DNA from: Serratia proteamaculans
GTDB lineage: Bacteria; Pseudomonadota; Gammaproteobacteria; Enterobacterales; Enterobacteriaceae
NCBI RefSeq assembly: GCF_013337185.1
Contig: NZ_SWDE01000005.1
Span: 1 to 64,000, forward strand
Direction: 5' to 3'
Length of the DNA stretch: 64,000 nt
Part shown: positions 45,373 to 56,919 of the stretch, one piece after another
How the letters are laid out: each line of letters begins with the position of its first letter
Position numbering within the stretch: the first letter of the stretch is position 1
Translations under genes and position numbers: made by a program
The notes under the pieces: model-generated
The model's database searches: none
The model's input: the letters and a program-made list of their open reading frames with translations, nothing else
What the model was told of the DNA's origin: nothing

Positions 45373-46230
45373 TTAGGCTTCGATCGCCATTTTCAGTTTC
45401 TTCATGGCATTCTTTTCCAACTGGCGGACACGCTCAGCAGAAACGCCATACTGATCGGCCAGCTCTTGCAGCGTGGACTTATTATCGTCGTCCAGCCAAC
45501 GGGCACGAATAATATGCTGGCTACGCTCGTCCAGGCCTTCCATCGCGTAGGCCAGTTTGTCTGCGGCGTTGCTTTCCCAGTTATCTTCTTCGATACCTTC
45601 GGCAAAGTCAGAGCTTTTATCCTGCAGGTACAGCACCGGTGCCATCGACTGGCCTTCACGGGCGTCGTCATCCGGCGTTGGATCGAAAGTCATATCCTGT
45701 GCCGCCATGCGGGATTCCATCTCGCGTACGTCCTTGCTGGTTACGCCCAATTCACGGGCCACCAACTCCACCTCATCCTGATTGAACCAGCCCAGACGCT
45801 GCTTGGTTTTACGCAGGTTAAAGAACAGCTTGCGCTGTGCCTTGGTGGTAGCAACTTTGACGATACGCCAGTTACGCAGTACGTACTCGTGAATTTCTGC
45901 CTTGATCCAGTGCACCGCAAAGGAAACCAGGCGCACCCCAACCTCTGGGTTGAAGCGGCGAACAGCTTTCATCAAGCCGATATTACCTTCCTGGATCAGA
46001 TCCGCCTGCGGCAGGCCGTAACCAGAGTAATTGCGGGCAATATGAGCGACAAAGCGCAGGTGAGACAGGATCAGCTGCTTAGCGGCTTCCAGATCGCCCT
46101 GATAATGCAGCCGTTCAGCCAGCTCCCGCTCTTCCTCTGCCGTCAGCATCGGATAGGTGTTGGCGGCCCGGATATAGGCTTCCAAACTGCCCTGGGGCAC
46201 TAAAGCTAAAGTTTGCATTTCTTTGGTCAT
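45373..46230 (-). CDS. rpoH: RNA polymerase sigma factor RpoH (sigma-32)
   Basis: RpoH directs heat-shock transcription. The 285-residue protein shows region 2 ([20 protein letters not shown]), the diagnostic RpoH box [12 protein letters not shown], and region 4 HTH ([20 protein letters not shown]). Length equals E. coli plus one. The GAGAGGG ribosome site lies upstream of the ATG. In E. coli translation is controlled by a 5' mRNA thermosensor; base pairing was not modelled here. It is separated by 316 bp from ftsX. Confidence 0.98.
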   Translation of the reverse strand: MTKEMQTLALVPQGSLEAYIRAANTYPMLTAEEERELAERLHYQGDLEAAKQLILSHLRFVAHIARNYSGYGLPQADLIQEGNIGLMKAVRRFNPEVGVRLVSFAVHWIKAEIHEYVLRNWRIVKVATTKAQRKLFFNLRKTKQRLGWFNQDEVELVARELGVTSKDVREMESRMAAQDMTFDPTPDDDAREGQSMAPVLYLQDKSSDFAEGIEEDNWESNAADKLAYAMEGLDERSQHIIRARWLDDDNKSTLQELADQYGVSAERVRQLEKNAMKKLKMAIEA

Positions 46231-46357
46231 TCAAACCCTCTCTTGAAAAAACAGGTCATGCAGGTGATTTATCACGGCGGGGAAATAATTGATTCTACGG
46301 CAGTTGCTATTGCAAAAGCGGTCCACACGCCGGGCACCATAACATTTTGCTGCAGAT

Positions 46358-46385
46358 TTTGACCGTGTTCCGCCCCATTGGTTCA
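46358..46385 (-). promoter_or_regulatory. Predicted sigma-E promoter upstream of rpoH
   Basis: Leftward, TGAACCA, 16 bases, then TCAAA matches the sigma-E consensus GGAACTT-N16-TCAAA in the GAAC core and the whole -10, with the correct spacer. It lies about 128 bp before the rpoH ATG. E. coli rpoH has a sigma-E promoter (P3). The remaining 316-bp gap holds no gene and no other promoter I could assign with confidence. Confidence 0.6.
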
Positions 46386-46546
46386 CAGTTTTTCGATCAT
46401 ATTGTGCATGACAATACGTGACGAAGACTTGGGCCGATAGGGAATTTGTGCGCAAAGAAGAGACTGATTGAGGCTTGGGTTGGTGCCGGTAGCTCTTCTC
46501 CCACAACACGCTCGGAGCAGCAGGAGAAGAGTATACCAAAAAAACT

Positions 46547-47500
46547 TTATTGTGGTGTAAATCGACGTAAATGTTGCACCGTCGCCAGCCAGGCGGCGAT
46601 CCAGCCGATCATCGCGGAGACAATCAGCAGCAACAAGGCTTCGTCCCAACCCAGACCGTGCAGGGTAAAGGTGGTGCCAAACACCTTGGCTACGCCGGTG
46701 ACCACCGACTCCAGACGCCACACCATCCCGCCGGATAACAGCAACGACAGCAATGCGCCAAAGAAGCCCAGCATCGCCCCGCCATTCAGGAAAGGCCGCA
46801 GGATAAAGCCGTCGGTCGCACCGATCAGCTTCATCACGTTGATGGTGTCACGGCGGCTGAAGATGCTCAGCCGTACGCTGTTGCCGATCACCAGGAAGAC
46901 CGCCACAATCATCAGCACGCCGATCATCGCAGCTACCTGGCCCACCAACCCGGTCAGCGCCGCCAGGCGGGCAAACCAGCTATCGTCCATTCTTACTTCA
47001 TCCACGCCCTGTACCGCGGCTACGCGATCGCGCAGGGTATTGAGGGTGTCGGAACTTTGGAAACTCATTTTCGGCGTGATAATAGCTACCGCCGGCAATG
47101 GGTTCTCTTCCAGCATATCCAGTGCGCCGCCAAAGCCGGACCAGTTGCGGAATTCGCCCCGGGCCTCTTCACGCGACAGGTAATTCACTTTCTCGACGCC
47201 GGCTTCCGCCTTGATGACGTCGAGCACTTTCACCGCCGCGTCGTCATCGAGGGATTTATCCAGATAAACCGTCAACTGTGGCGTTGGGTACCACTGGGTC
47301 GCCGCGGTACTGACGTTTTTCCAGACGATGTAACACACGCTCGGCAGCGTCAGGGAGATTGCAATCACCATCACCGTCAACAGCGTTGCCAACGGCTGGC
47401 GCAGCATGTCCTTGATGGCATTCATCCAGGCATAACGCCATTGTTCACGCCAGCCGCCGCGCAGCGCTTTGCTCTTGGCGGTTTTTGCGTTATTCGCCAT
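46547..47500 (-). CDS. ftsX: Cell division protein FtsX
   Basis: FtsX is the four-helix membrane partner of FtsE that activates septal murein hydrolysis through EnvC. The 317-residue protein has a cytoplasmic N-terminus, TM1 ([18 protein letters not shown]), a periplasmic domain to about residue 205, and three C-terminal helices (FtsX-like permease domain). It is slightly shorter than E. coli (352), mainly at the N-terminus. It overlaps ftsE by 11 bp. Confidence 0.96.
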   Translation of the reverse strand: MANNAKTAKSKALRGGWREQWRYAWMNAIKDMLRQPLATLLTVMVIAISLTLPSVCYIVWKNVSTAATQWYPTPQLTVYLDKSLDDDAAVKVLDVIKAEAGVEKVNYLSREEARGEFRNWSGFGGALDMLEENPLPAVAIITPKMSFQSSDTLNTLRDRVAAVQGVDEVRMDDSWFARLAALTGLVGQVAAMIGVLMIVAVFLVIGNSVRLSIFSRRDTINVMKLIGATDGFILRPFLNGGAMLGFFGALLSLLLSGGMVWRLESVVTGVAKVFGTTFTLHGLGWDEALLLLIVSAMIGWIAAWLATVQHLRRFTPQ

Positions 47501-48161
47501 GATGCGCTCCTCCAGCCATACGACCCTGGCTCAGGCGCAGAGTGCGGTAATTGCGACGGGCAATCAGCCCGGTGTCATGGGTGGCCATCAGCACGGTCAC
47601 GCCAACACGGTTAAATTCTTCAAACAGACGCAGAATGCCTTCCGACAGCGCATCATCCAGGTTACCTGTTGGCTCATCCGCCAACAGCACCGCCGGTTTG
47701 TTCACCACCGCACGGGCAATACCCACGCGCTGCTGCTCACCACCGGAAAGCTGGATTGGGAAGTTTTTCGCCTTATCCAGCAGCCCGACCTTGTCCAGCG
47801 CGGCGGAAACGCGGCGGCGGATGTCTTCGGTACTTGCACCTGCGATGATCAGCGGCATCGCCACGTTGTCATACACCGTACGATCCAGCAGCAGATGGTG
47901 ATCCTGGAAAATCATGCCGATCTGACGACGCAGGAACGGCACCTCACTGTTTCTCAGGCGACTGATGTCGTGGCCACCAAACCAGATATGGCCGGCGCTC
48001 GGCCGTTCAATGCCACAAATCAGTTTCAGCAGGGTACTTTTACCCGCGCCGGAATGGCCGGTCAGAAACGCCATCTCTGCCGGGCGCAGATGAAAATCTA
48101 CCCCCTGCAGTGCCTGCCGTCCGCCCAGATAAGCTTTACTGACCTGTTCAAAGCGAATCAT
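47490..48161 (-). CDS. ftsE: Cell division ATP-binding protein FtsE
   Basis: FtsE is the ATPase of the FtsEX complex at the divisome. The 223-residue protein has Walker [10 protein letters not shown], the signature [14 protein letters not shown] and Walker [13 protein letters not shown]. It starts 5 bp after ftsY and overlaps ftsX. Confidence 0.98.
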   Translation of the reverse strand: MIRFEQVSKAYLGGRQALQGVDFHLRPAEMAFLTGHSGAGKSTLLKLICGIERPSAGHIWFGGHDISRLRNSEVPFLRRQIGMIFQDHHLLLDRTVYDNVAMPLIIAGASTEDIRRRVSAALDKVGLLDKAKNFPIQLSGGEQQRVGIARAVVNKPAVLLADEPTGNLDDALSEGILRLFEEFNRVGVTVLMATHDTGLIARRNYRTLRLSQGRMAGGAHHGE

Positions 48162-48166
48162 CCGTA

Positions 48167-49735
<1,569 letters not shown>

Positions 49736-49958
49736 GTTATGACTCTACTCCGTACCGAAGGCTTGCTTATGCTGACAATTATTCCGCCGAGTCTATCACT
49801 TTCCCTCGCCCAGCAACACGCATCCGGTATGCTTTCCACTGTGAAATCAGGCAACAAAGTTTTACCGTTTCCCCCGACGCGTCTCACCGGTAGAATAGAG
49901 ACAACTTTTCGTTAACTTGTGCGGCCTTCACCGCCCCAAACAGAAATAAACCAATCCT

Positions 49959-50579
49959 ATGACAAGAATATCGCCACGGGCGTCGGCAAAAAAACCGCCT
50001 CAGGCTGCGGCCGGGCAGATCCGTATTATCGGCGGCCAATGGCGCGGACGGAAACTGCCGGTGCCCAATAGCCCTGGGCTACGTCCAACTACCGATCGCG
50101 TCCGTGAAACCCTGTTCAACTGGCTGGCGCCGGTGATCCAGGGCGCGCGTTGCCTGGACTGTTTCGCCGGTAGCGGCGCACTCGGCCTGGAAGCGCTGTC
50201 CCGCTATGCCGGTAGCGTTACGCTGTTGGAGTTTGAACGCCCGGTGGCGCAGCAGTTGGAAAAGAATCTGGCGCTGCTGCAAGGCAAAGGCCATGTGGTC
50301 AATACCAACGCGCTGAGCTGGCTGGCGAAAAATGCCCAACCGTTTGACGTGGTGTTCCTCGATCCGCCGTTTCGCAAAGGGCTGCTGGCGGAAACCGTCA
50401 CGCTGCTGGAACAACAGGGCTGGCTGGCCGATGAAGCCTGGATCTACGTAGAAGCCGAAGCCGAAAGCGCCGCCACCGACGTCCCGGCCAACTGGCAGCT
50501 ACACCGTGAAAAAGTCGCCGGTCAGGTGGCTTACCGTCTTTATATCCGTTCTCAAGAGAAAAACGACAATGCTGATTAA
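49959..50579 (+). CDS. rsmD: 16S rRNA (guanine-966-N2)-methyltransferase RsmD
   Basis: RsmD methylates G966 of 16S rRNA using SAM. The 206-residue protein has IIGGQWRGRKLPVP, the SAM loop LDCFAGSGALGLEALSR, and the catalytic FLDPPFRKG typical of N6/N2 methyltransferases. It is divergent from ftsY, and its stop overlaps the downstream yhhL start by 11 bp. Confidence 0.96.
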   Translation: MTRISPRASAKKPPQAAAGQIRIIGGQWRGRKLPVPNSPGLRPTTDRVRETLFNWLAPVIQGARCLDCFAGSGALGLEALSRYAGSVTLLEFERPVAQQLEKNLALLQGKGHVVNTNALSWLAKNAQPFDVVFLDPPFRKGLLAETVTLLEQQGWLADEAWIYVEAEAESAATDVPANWQLHREKVAGQVAYRLYIRSQEKNDNAD

Positions 50580-50841
50580 TCTGGGTCGCCTGCTGATGCT
50601 GTGCGTATGGGGCTTTCTGCTCTCCAATCTGTTTCACCCTTTTCCCAAGCCGCTGAAGTACTTCATCGACGTGGCGCTGTTCTTTATGGTGGTGATGCAC
50701 GGGTTACAACTGGTGCTGCTGAAATCCACGCAACCGAAAGATCAGCCGATTAGCTACTGGCAGGAAGCCAAGATCTTCATCTTTGGCGTCTTCGAACTGT
50801 TGGCCTGGCAGAAAAAGCAGCCGCCGATCAAAAGAAAATAG
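50569..50841 (+). CDS. yhhL: DUF1145 family membrane protein YhhL
   Basis: The start MLINLGRLLMLCVWGFLLSN gives 90 residues, matching E. coli YhhL (89). It has two or three hydrophobic segments and a basic tail. It overlaps the rsmD end, so is translationally coupled. It is convergent with yhhM, one base apart. Function unknown. Confidence 0.88.
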   Translation: MLINLGRLLMLCVWGFLLSNLFHPFPKPLKYFIDVALFFMVVMHGLQLVLLKSTQPKDQPISYWQEAKIFIFGVFELLAWQKKQPPIKRK

Positions 50842-50842
50842 C

Positions 50843-51208
50843 TTAGTGCTGCGCCGATTGAGCAGTAAATGACACAAAACGCGTGCCCTGCACCATCAAC
50901 ATGCCCTGCGCACCTTTCTCTATCGGGTTGTATTGCTGCTGTTTCAGCCGCAGGGTAATGTCCTCTCCCCCACGCTGCGGGTGGAACACCACTTCATAGC
51001 GCATTGCCTCATTGACGATATGCTCGCGCTGGCGTGAACGGTTATTTGAGGCAGGGAATTCACGCTTCTCGCTCACCGTAACCTGCAGGCTGCGAACCGG
51101 CGCGCGGTCGTTTTCCGCCTCAGATCGGCGCTGGTTGAAATAGCGCTGCGTGGCCAGTACGGCGATCAGTGCTATCACGGCGATAAAAAACAGCGGCGGT
51201 TTGCTCAT
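50843..51208 (-). CDS. yhhM: DUF2500 family protein YhhM
   Basis: A 121-residue protein with an N-terminal membrane helix (PLFFIAVIALIAVLATQRYF) and a soluble domain of DUF2500, similar to E. coli YhhM (119). The soluble part begins APVRSLQVTVSEKREFPA. It lies 23 bp downstream of mdtP on the same strand. In E. coli its neighbour is yhhN, so the efflux genes are inserted between them. Function unknown. Confidence 0.87.
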   Translation of the reverse strand: MSKPPLFFIAVIALIAVLATQRYFNQRRSEAENDRAPVRSLQVTVSEKREFPASNNRSRQREHIVNEAMRYEVVFHPQRGGEDITLRLKQQQYNPIEKGAQGMLMVQGTRFVSFTAQSAQH

Positions 51209-51231
51209 CTTGGCTCCCTGATGTTCAGAAT

Positions 51232-52725
51232 TTAGTGCGGCTGGGCAGTGGCCACCGCATCGCTGGTCGCTGGCTGGCCACGATAATCGCCCCCCAGCGA
51301 CTTAATCAACGTAATGTCGGTGCTGAGCCGTTGCGCCTGAATATCCAGTAACAACAACTGCTGCGCGATAGTGGCTCGCCGGGCTTCCTCAGCAGCGTAA
51401 CGGCTGGCCAGCCCGCGCTGGTAATGAGCGCCTGCGCTCTCCGTGGTGGCCATGGCGGCGATGACTTTCTGCTGCTGCAGCATGACCTGCTGATTGAGAT
51501 CGTTGAGTTGGCTCGAGCTGATGGCCACATCACGCACCGCATCAAGTACTGCCTGATTATACTGCTTTATCAGAATGTTGCTGGCCGTACGGACCGATTT
51601 CAGATTGGCGTTCAGCCGGCCACCATCGAACAAAGGCAGCTGCAAGCCGGGCAGAATATTGATCTGCTGGAAGGAGTATTTAAACAGGTCACCCACGCTT
51701 AAGGCGTTATATCCCCAGAAGGCCTTGATATCAAAATGCGGGTAAAAGGCCGCCTTGGCCGCATCGACCCGGCTTAAAGAGGCGGTCACGTAACCGCTCA
51801 ATGCTTGCAGGTCCGGACGTCTGGCCAACAGTTCGAAAGACAAGGAAGCCGGCAGGGTTTCCTGCAGCACCGGCAGGTCAACCGGATGAATACTCGGCAT
51901 ATTGTGCGCATCTGCCCCTATCAGGGCGCGTAGCGTTTCACGATACTGGGTCAACATCCCCTGTTCGGTAATCACCTGCTGTTGTGCCGCCAGCAGTTCA
52001 GCCTGCGCGTTGGCAATATCAACCCTATCTTCCAGCCCGCGTGCGGCGCGATTTTCGTGGGCCTGCACCGATAACCGGGCAATGGACTCCAGTTGATTGA
52101 GCAGCGCAATCTTCTGGAAGCTGCTCTGCATGGCGAAATAGAGCTGTGCGACACTGCTGGCAAGATCCAGTTCGATACCGGCCGTCTCCGCTGTTCGGGC
52201 ATTTTTCTCCCCGATGGCGGCAGCCACCTGAGCGCGATCCGCCCCCCATAGATCGATATCCAGGGTGGCACCCACGCCGACGGTATTGAGCGTATACCAG
52301 GGCCCATTGCGGTCCGCGGGCAGCGAAAATGAGTAGGGCCAGGTAAAGTTGCGATCGGTTACTCTCACCCGATTCTGGGCCGCAACCCCCACGGCCTGAA
52401 GCCCCTGGGCCGCCTGAGCCAGTTCGACCGAGGATTGAGACTGACTAATGCGCAGGCGAGCCGCCTGCATGGTCGGTGAGTTTTGCAATGCGCGGTTGAC
52501 CAGCATATTGAGCTGAGCATCATGATAGCCCTCCCACCAGTTGGCCGCCGGCCACCCGCTGTGAGCCAAATGAATCACCTGCGATAACTGCGCCTGCTGC
52601 GGATTGACTATGGTCACCTGACCGGGATCGTCCTGAATTAACGCGCACCCGTTCAGCAGCAGGCTCAAACTCAGCACTAGCGGCGCGAGGCGCGGCTGAC
52701 CTCCTGCCATCATCATAATTTTCAT
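51232..52725 (-). CDS. mdtP: Outer-membrane efflux lipoprotein, MdtP-like
   Basis: A TolC-like outer-membrane factor of the NodT/RND-type lipoprotein family, 497 residues (E. coli MdtP 488). The lipobox is LLLNGC, and the two OEP repeats show conserved segments (SPTMQAARLRISQSQS, RRPDLQALSGYVTASLSRVDAAKAAFYP is spread across the second). Its ATG overlaps the mdtO stop (ATGA). It completes the mdtN-mdtO-mdtP transporter. Confidence 0.88.
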   Translation of the reverse strand: MKIMMMAGGQPRLAPLVLSLSLLLNGCALIQDDPGQVTIVNPQQAQLSQVIHLAHSGWPAANWWEGYHDAQLNMLVNRALQNSPTMQAARLRISQSQSSVELAQAAQGLQAVGVAAQNRVRVTDRNFTWPYSFSLPADRNGPWYTLNTVGVGATLDIDLWGADRAQVAAAIGEKNARTAETAGIELDLASSVAQLYFAMQSSFQKIALLNQLESIARLSVQAHENRAARGLEDRVDIANAQAELLAAQQQVITEQGMLTQYRETLRALIGADAHNMPSIHPVDLPVLQETLPASLSFELLARRPDLQALSGYVTASLSRVDAAKAAFYPHFDIKAFWGYNALSVGDLFKYSFQQINILPGLQLPLFDGGRLNANLKSVRTASNILIKQYNQAVLDAVRDVAISSSQLNDLNQQVMLQQQKVIAAMATTESAGAHYQRGLASRYAAEEARRATIAQQLLLLDIQAQRLSTDITLIKSLGGDYRGQPATSDAVATAQPH

Positions 52726-54671
52726 TGTTTAATCTCGGAAAGATGAGGCTGCCGCCAGTCAGGCAAACTTTGCACCGCCTGTATCAGAGGATATAAAAAA
52801 GGATTTATCGGCCTGTCTTGTTCCACCTGCGTCAATATTGCAGCAGCGCCAGGCTGCTCTATGTTATCGGCGTAGCTGCGCAACAGCTGCGCGCACTGGG
52901 GCAGGAAAGTATCCCCTGGCGCCATGTACAGCCGATACCCTTCACTCAAGCGCACAATTTCCTGAGCCTGCATAAAAGCGGCGTTAATCGGCCAACTTTT
53001 CGCTTGCGGATAAGGATGGGCGTAGGTATTGAAAGGCTCTGCGGAGACCCGACCGATCAGGGTTTCAGTTTTTATCAGGGTCTGCAACAGCGGCGCTATC
53101 TTAGCTTCATCCTCTTTTGCCGTCAGATAGTCGGCAATTTGGCGATAAAGGCGCGCCAACTGCGCTTTTAACTGCGGAGCCTCACTGTCTGGCCACAGGT
53201 AAAGATGGACAATCGATGAAACCAATACCCCCAGCAGGATACCGATAACCCGATCGCGTAATTCCGTCAGGTTATACAACGGCCCAAACCAGCTGAAAAA
53301 TGCCAGGGAAAAAGTAAAGGCGATCTGGATACCCGCGTAGGCGATTCTTTCGGAGCCGGCTGCCAGCCAGGCTCCCAGAGCCATAACCGGCAGTGCCATC
53401 GCCAACAACCCGGTGAGGGAATCCGTATGGGGCTGAATAAAGACGATACATACCAGCGCCAGCAGCGTAGCCAGCAACGCCCCGCCAATACGCAACAGCG
53501 TCTTCTGCATAGTGGCACCCAACCCAGGCTGGGCCACAATAACGCAGCTCAACATAATGGTGTGTATCCCCTGCCAGTCTGTCGCTGTATAAAACACATA
53601 GCAGATCAGGGTCGCCAGCAGGGTCTTCAGGGCAAAGTGCAGGTAGGCCGGATTTGACCAGGCATCCGGCAACAGCAAAGGCTCTTTCACCTGCCCTTCA
53701 GTTCGCAAGGGGATCGCCTCGCCCTGAGCCAGACGGGTCAAGGTTCGCGTCATTTCCAGCAAAATGGCTACGTTTGCGCTGTCGCTTGCAGCCGACATCT
53801 CCATTTGGGCCGGTACAACGTCGCTATCGAGATGTTCCGCCAAATCGGCCAGCACGCCAGAGAGTATCCGGGCTTGTTGTTGGATTTGCGGGTCATGTTC
53901 ATCCTGCTGAAGCAGCGCAGTCAGGTGGTAACAACGGCTGGCCGCCGCCATGAGCAACTGCCATTTCTCCGGATCATTGCTGATTTCGGCACTGGAACGC
54001 CCCGCCAGCTTATGCAGCAATTGCAAACGGGAAAATTGCGCCGCCACATCCAGCAGCTTCGGTTGCCCTTCCAGCCTGAGGTTGTCGCCCAAACGGGCCC
54101 ATTGTGCAGACATTTGGCGAAGCATCTGCGCCAGCAGGGCTTTGAACTGATAGCCGGGAAAGGCCTGATAAAAACAGGCATTGACCAGCAGCGTAACCAA
54201 AATAGCGGTATTGATCGCCACCCACAGCCACAGCAACAGCCGAACCAGAACTTCGCTTTCGCTGGTCATGGAAGGGAATGTCTGGGCATAAATCACCGAC
54301 AGAGCGACGACAAAAAATGCCAGCCCCAGCTTGCCCAGCACCCTCATCAGATACATGGCGCAGAAAAACAGCAGCGTCGAAGCCACCAGCCGTATCAGCG
54401 GATAATCATAGGTCCATTTGAAAATCAGCAGGATACCGCCGATAGCGACGCTGATGGTGATCAAAAACACGATTCCGATCAGTTTGATCATCAGGACATT
54501 TTGCTGGCTGACATAGAAAACCACGATCAGCGCCACGGCCAGGAAAGGGATCTGCTGCGTCATAAACAACGTGATCAACACCGCACAACTCAGCGTCAAA
54601 CGCAGGGTATAACCCCCCCTGCCAGGCGTGGCGCGTAACTCTCTGCTCAGATATTGCCAGATATTCTGCAC
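52722..54671 (-). CDS. mdtO: FUSC-family efflux transporter, MdtO-like
   Basis: A 649-residue inner-membrane protein with two clusters of hydrophobic helices (about residues 25-170 and 350-485) separated by cytosolic domains, the fusaric acid resistance (FUSC) architecture also seen in AaeB. It is somewhat shorter than E. coli MdtO (683). It lies 9 bp after mdtN and overlaps mdtP. The substrate is probably an aromatic or toxic compound, by analogy only. Confidence 0.87.
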   Translation of the reverse strand: MQNIWQYLSRELRATPGRGGYTLRLTLSCAVLITLFMTQQIPFLAVALIVVFYVSQQNVLMIKLIGIVFLITISVAIGGILLIFKWTYDYPLIRLVASTLLFFCAMYLMRVLGKLGLAFFVVALSVIYAQTFPSMTSESEVLVRLLLWLWVAINTAILVTLLVNACFYQAFPGYQFKALLAQMLRQMSAQWARLGDNLRLEGQPKLLDVAAQFSRLQLLHKLAGRSSAEISNDPEKWQLLMAAASRCYHLTALLQQDEHDPQIQQQARILSGVLADLAEHLDSDVVPAQMEMSAASDSANVAILLEMTRTLTRLAQGEAIPLRTEGQVKEPLLLPDAWSNPAYLHFALKTLLATLICYVFYTATDWQGIHTIMLSCVIVAQPGLGATMQKTLLRIGGALLATLLALVCIVFIQPHTDSLTGLLAMALPVMALGAWLAAGSERIAYAGIQIAFTFSLAFFSWFGPLYNLTELRDRVIGILLGVLVSSIVHLYLWPDSEAPQLKAQLARLYRQIADYLTAKEDEAKIAPLLQTLIKTETLIGRVSAEPFNTYAHPYPQAKSWPINAAFMQAQEIVRLSEGYRLYMAPGDTFLPQCAQLLRSYADNIEQPGAAAILTQVEQDRPINPFLYPLIQAVQSLPDWRQPHLSEIKQ

Positions 54672-54680
54672 ACGCCGCCC

Positions 54681-55724
54681 TTACTCAGACTCGGTTCGGG
54701 GCAATAAAACCGCGCTGGCGGACGCTCCCATGCGCAACAACTGACGATCCGGATGAGTAATGGCGATCTTCACCGGGAAACGTTGCGACACGTGAACCCA
54801 GTTAATGCTCTTTTGGATTAGCGGCAAACCGCCGATCACGCTGCCCCCTTCTCCGGGCAGGACACCGGCGCCAATAGAGTCCACCACCCCGTCGAAAGTT
54901 TTGGAGTGATTGGTCATTACCGTTATCCGTGCCGGTACGCCGGCGCGAATATTTTGCAGATCGGTTTCCCGGAAGTTGGCGATGACAAACCAGTGATCGT
55001 CATCCATTAAGGTAAATACCGGCTTTAAAGCGGAGGCATACTGACCGACGGTGGTCTTCAGCGCCACGACCACGCCATTAAAGGGAGCCCGTACCTCGGT
55101 ATATTCCAGGTGCAGTTCAGCCAGCGTAATCTGGGCCATCACTTCTGCCCGTTGCGCGACCATCGCATCCACCCCGGTGACCGCCGCGGCCGCCTGCTTC
55201 GCCTGCAATTGGGTGGTTGCCAGTTCTGATCGAGCCGCTTTTTCCGCCGTTCTGGCCTGATCCAGGTCTTCCTGAGAAGCGAACCCCTGAGGGACCAGAG
55301 GTTCAAGGCGAGTGCGGGTGGAGGTGGTCTGTTTAACTAACGCCTGGGCGCGGGCTACGGCAGCGGCAACAGACTGGGCGTTATACTCCTGCGCTTTGAC
55401 CGTGCGATTCGTCAGCCCAATCTGGGCATCCAGCGTGGCCAACCGGGCGATGGCGTCGTCCAGCATGGCCTGATAAGGGCGGGGATCGATACGGAACAGC
55501 AGGTCACCTTTTTTCACCCGCTGATTATCCCGAATGGGCATCTCGGTAATGCGTCCGCTCACTTCCGGAACCACGTCAATGGTGTCCGCATAGACATAAG
55601 CGTCGTTGGTTTCCGGCGAAGTCTGTAGCTGCCATATCAACAAGATCATCGCAACGATAGCGGCCAGAACGATGACCAGCAATGGCCATTTCTTGCGTAA
55701 TACACTGGAACGGGAATCAGTCAT
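54681..55724 (-). CDS. mdtN: HlyD-family membrane fusion protein, MdtN-like
   Basis: A 347-residue periplasmic adaptor anchored by one N-terminal helix (WPLLVIVLAAIVAMILLI). The biotinyl-lipoyl halves are VVPEVSGRITEMPIRDNQ and VRAPFNGVVVALKT, separated by a coiled coil of about 100 residues. It matches E. coli MdtN (343) and the EmrA/HlyD family. It starts 6 bp after ytcA. Confidence 0.9.
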   Translation of the reverse strand: MTDSRSSVLRKKWPLLVIVLAAIVAMILLIWQLQTSPETNDAYVYADTIDVVPEVSGRITEMPIRDNQRVKKGDLLFRIDPRPYQAMLDDAIARLATLDAQIGLTNRTVKAQEYNAQSVAAAVARAQALVKQTTSTRTRLEPLVPQGFASQEDLDQARTAEKAARSELATTQLQAKQAAAAVTGVDAMVAQRAEVMAQITLAELHLEYTEVRAPFNGVVVALKTTVGQYASALKPVFTLMDDDHWFVIANFRETDLQNIRAGVPARITVMTNHSKTFDGVVDSIGAGVLPGEGGSVIGGLPLIQKSINWVHVSQRFPVKIAITHPDRQLLRMGASASAVLLPRTESE

Positions 55725-55730
55725 AGATGT

Positions 55731-56003
55731 TTACTTAACAAAGAGTAAGAACCAGAGGATCGCGGCAAACAGGAACATCAGCGCCAGGTAACTAATCACC
55801 AGCGGTGAAAAACGCGCCTGCCAGCCTTTACGCACAATCAACATATGGCAGGGGATCAACAAGAATGCGCCGCTCAGCAAACAAAAGAACCAGCCGGGGA
55901 ATGTTGCACCGAATACCGGTATTGCCGGTGAGAATGAACAACCGGTGAGTGAATAAACGCTTGAAACGACAAGCAGCCGAACCAGCATGGAAATATGTTT
56001 CAA
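55731..56003 (-). CDS. ytcA: YtcA family lipoprotein
   Basis: A 90-residue protein with a lipobox (SLTGC) and two hydrophobic helices. The segment GCSFSPAIPVFGATFPGWFF matches E. coli YtcA, which precedes mdtNOP there too. It is the first gene of the leftward ytcA-mdtNOP unit. Function unknown, but conserved linkage points to an accessory role in the pump. The 252-bp gap to yhhN holds no other gene. Confidence 0.85.
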   Translation of the reverse strand: MKHISMLVRLLVVSSVYSLTGCSFSPAIPVFGATFPGWFFCLLSGAFLLIPCHMLIVRKGWQARFSPLVISYLALMFLFAAILWFLLFVK

Positions 56004-56255
56004 GCGCTATCCCTGATATTTTCTTTTCTGAAGTCGAGTCTAAACAGCATTACCGCTAAATAAAAGTCTGCGGCGTATTTAACCTGGCAATCGGAGAATC
56101 TAAAGTCCATTTCTTGCAACCTCAGATAGGTTACAGTTCATACGCAAGAAAGCGTTGTCGATTACAGGCCTGCTGCCTACACTGCAAGCAGGAAGTGACA
56201 CTGGTGACAATTTGGAGCCGGAGGCTGTGGCTCCCATAATGAATAAGGAAGACAT

Positions 56256-56882
56256 ATGAGTTGGCCGTTCCTTGCCGTATTCTTTTCCGGTTGGCTGTTC
56301 GTCGACGCCTCCTACCGTGGGCCTCGCTGGCAACGTTGGGTATTTAAACCGGTTACCCTGCTGTTGCTGTTATTGTTGGCCTGGCAAGCGCCGGTACTGG
56401 GCGCGGCAGGCTATCTGATCGTTCTCGGCCTGTTGGCGACGCTGATCGGCGACGCTCTGTTGCTGCTGCCGCGTGAACGCGTACTGTACGCCATCGGCGC
56501 ATTTTTCCTGTCGAGCCTGCTGTATACCCTGAGCTTCGCCAGCCAGATGACCTTTAGCCTGTTTTGGCCGCTGCCACTGGCGCTGCTGGTGATTGGCGTG
56601 CTGTTGCTGGCGACCATCTGGACCCGGTTGGAAGAGATGCGCTGGCCGATTGCCACCCTGGTTGCGATGACGCTGCTAATGGTGTGGCTGGCGGGGGAAC
56701 AGTACTTCATGCGCAGCACCGATTTCGGTTTCTCGCTGCTGGCAGGGACCTCATTGCTGTTGCTGGCCAATATCATTTGGCTGCTTAATCGCTACCGCTT
56801 TAGCTTCCGCGCGGCCGATGCGCTGGTGGCCTTCTGCTATTTCTCCGGCCATTTCCTGATTGTCCGTTCACTGTACCTGTAG
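56256..56882 (+). CDS. yhhN: Lysoplasmalogenase-family membrane protein YhhN
   Basis: A 208-residue protein with about eight hydrophobic segments, the length of E. coli YhhN. The family (TMEM86) includes lysoplasmalogenase. Features include [18 protein letters not shown] and the C-terminal [15 protein letters not shown], conserved acid/His positions of the family. The ATG is preceded by AAGGAAG. Activity of bacterial members is poorly established. Confidence 0.88.
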   Translation: MSWPFLAVFFSGWLFVDASYRGPRWQRWVFKPVTLLLLLLLAWQAPVLGAAGYLIVLGLLATLIGDALLLLPRERVLYAIGAFFLSSLLYTLSFASQMTFSLFWPLPLALLVIGVLLLATIWTRLEEMRWPIATLVAMTLLMVWLAGEQYFMRSTDFGFSLLAGTSLLLLANIIWLLNRYRFSFRAADALVAFCYFSGHFLIVRSLYL

Positions 56883-56891
56883 TGACTCAGG

Positions 56892-56914
56892 GCGGGTTCG
56901 GCTGCCGAACCCGC
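56892..56914. other. Hairpin between convergent yhhN and inh
   Basis: GCGGGTTCGG-CTG-CCGAACCCGC is a perfect 10-bp stem with a 3-base loop. No T tract follows on either strand. It probably protects or ends the two converging transcripts in a Rho-assisted way. Confidence 0.6.
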
Positions 56915-56919
56915 TGCTA

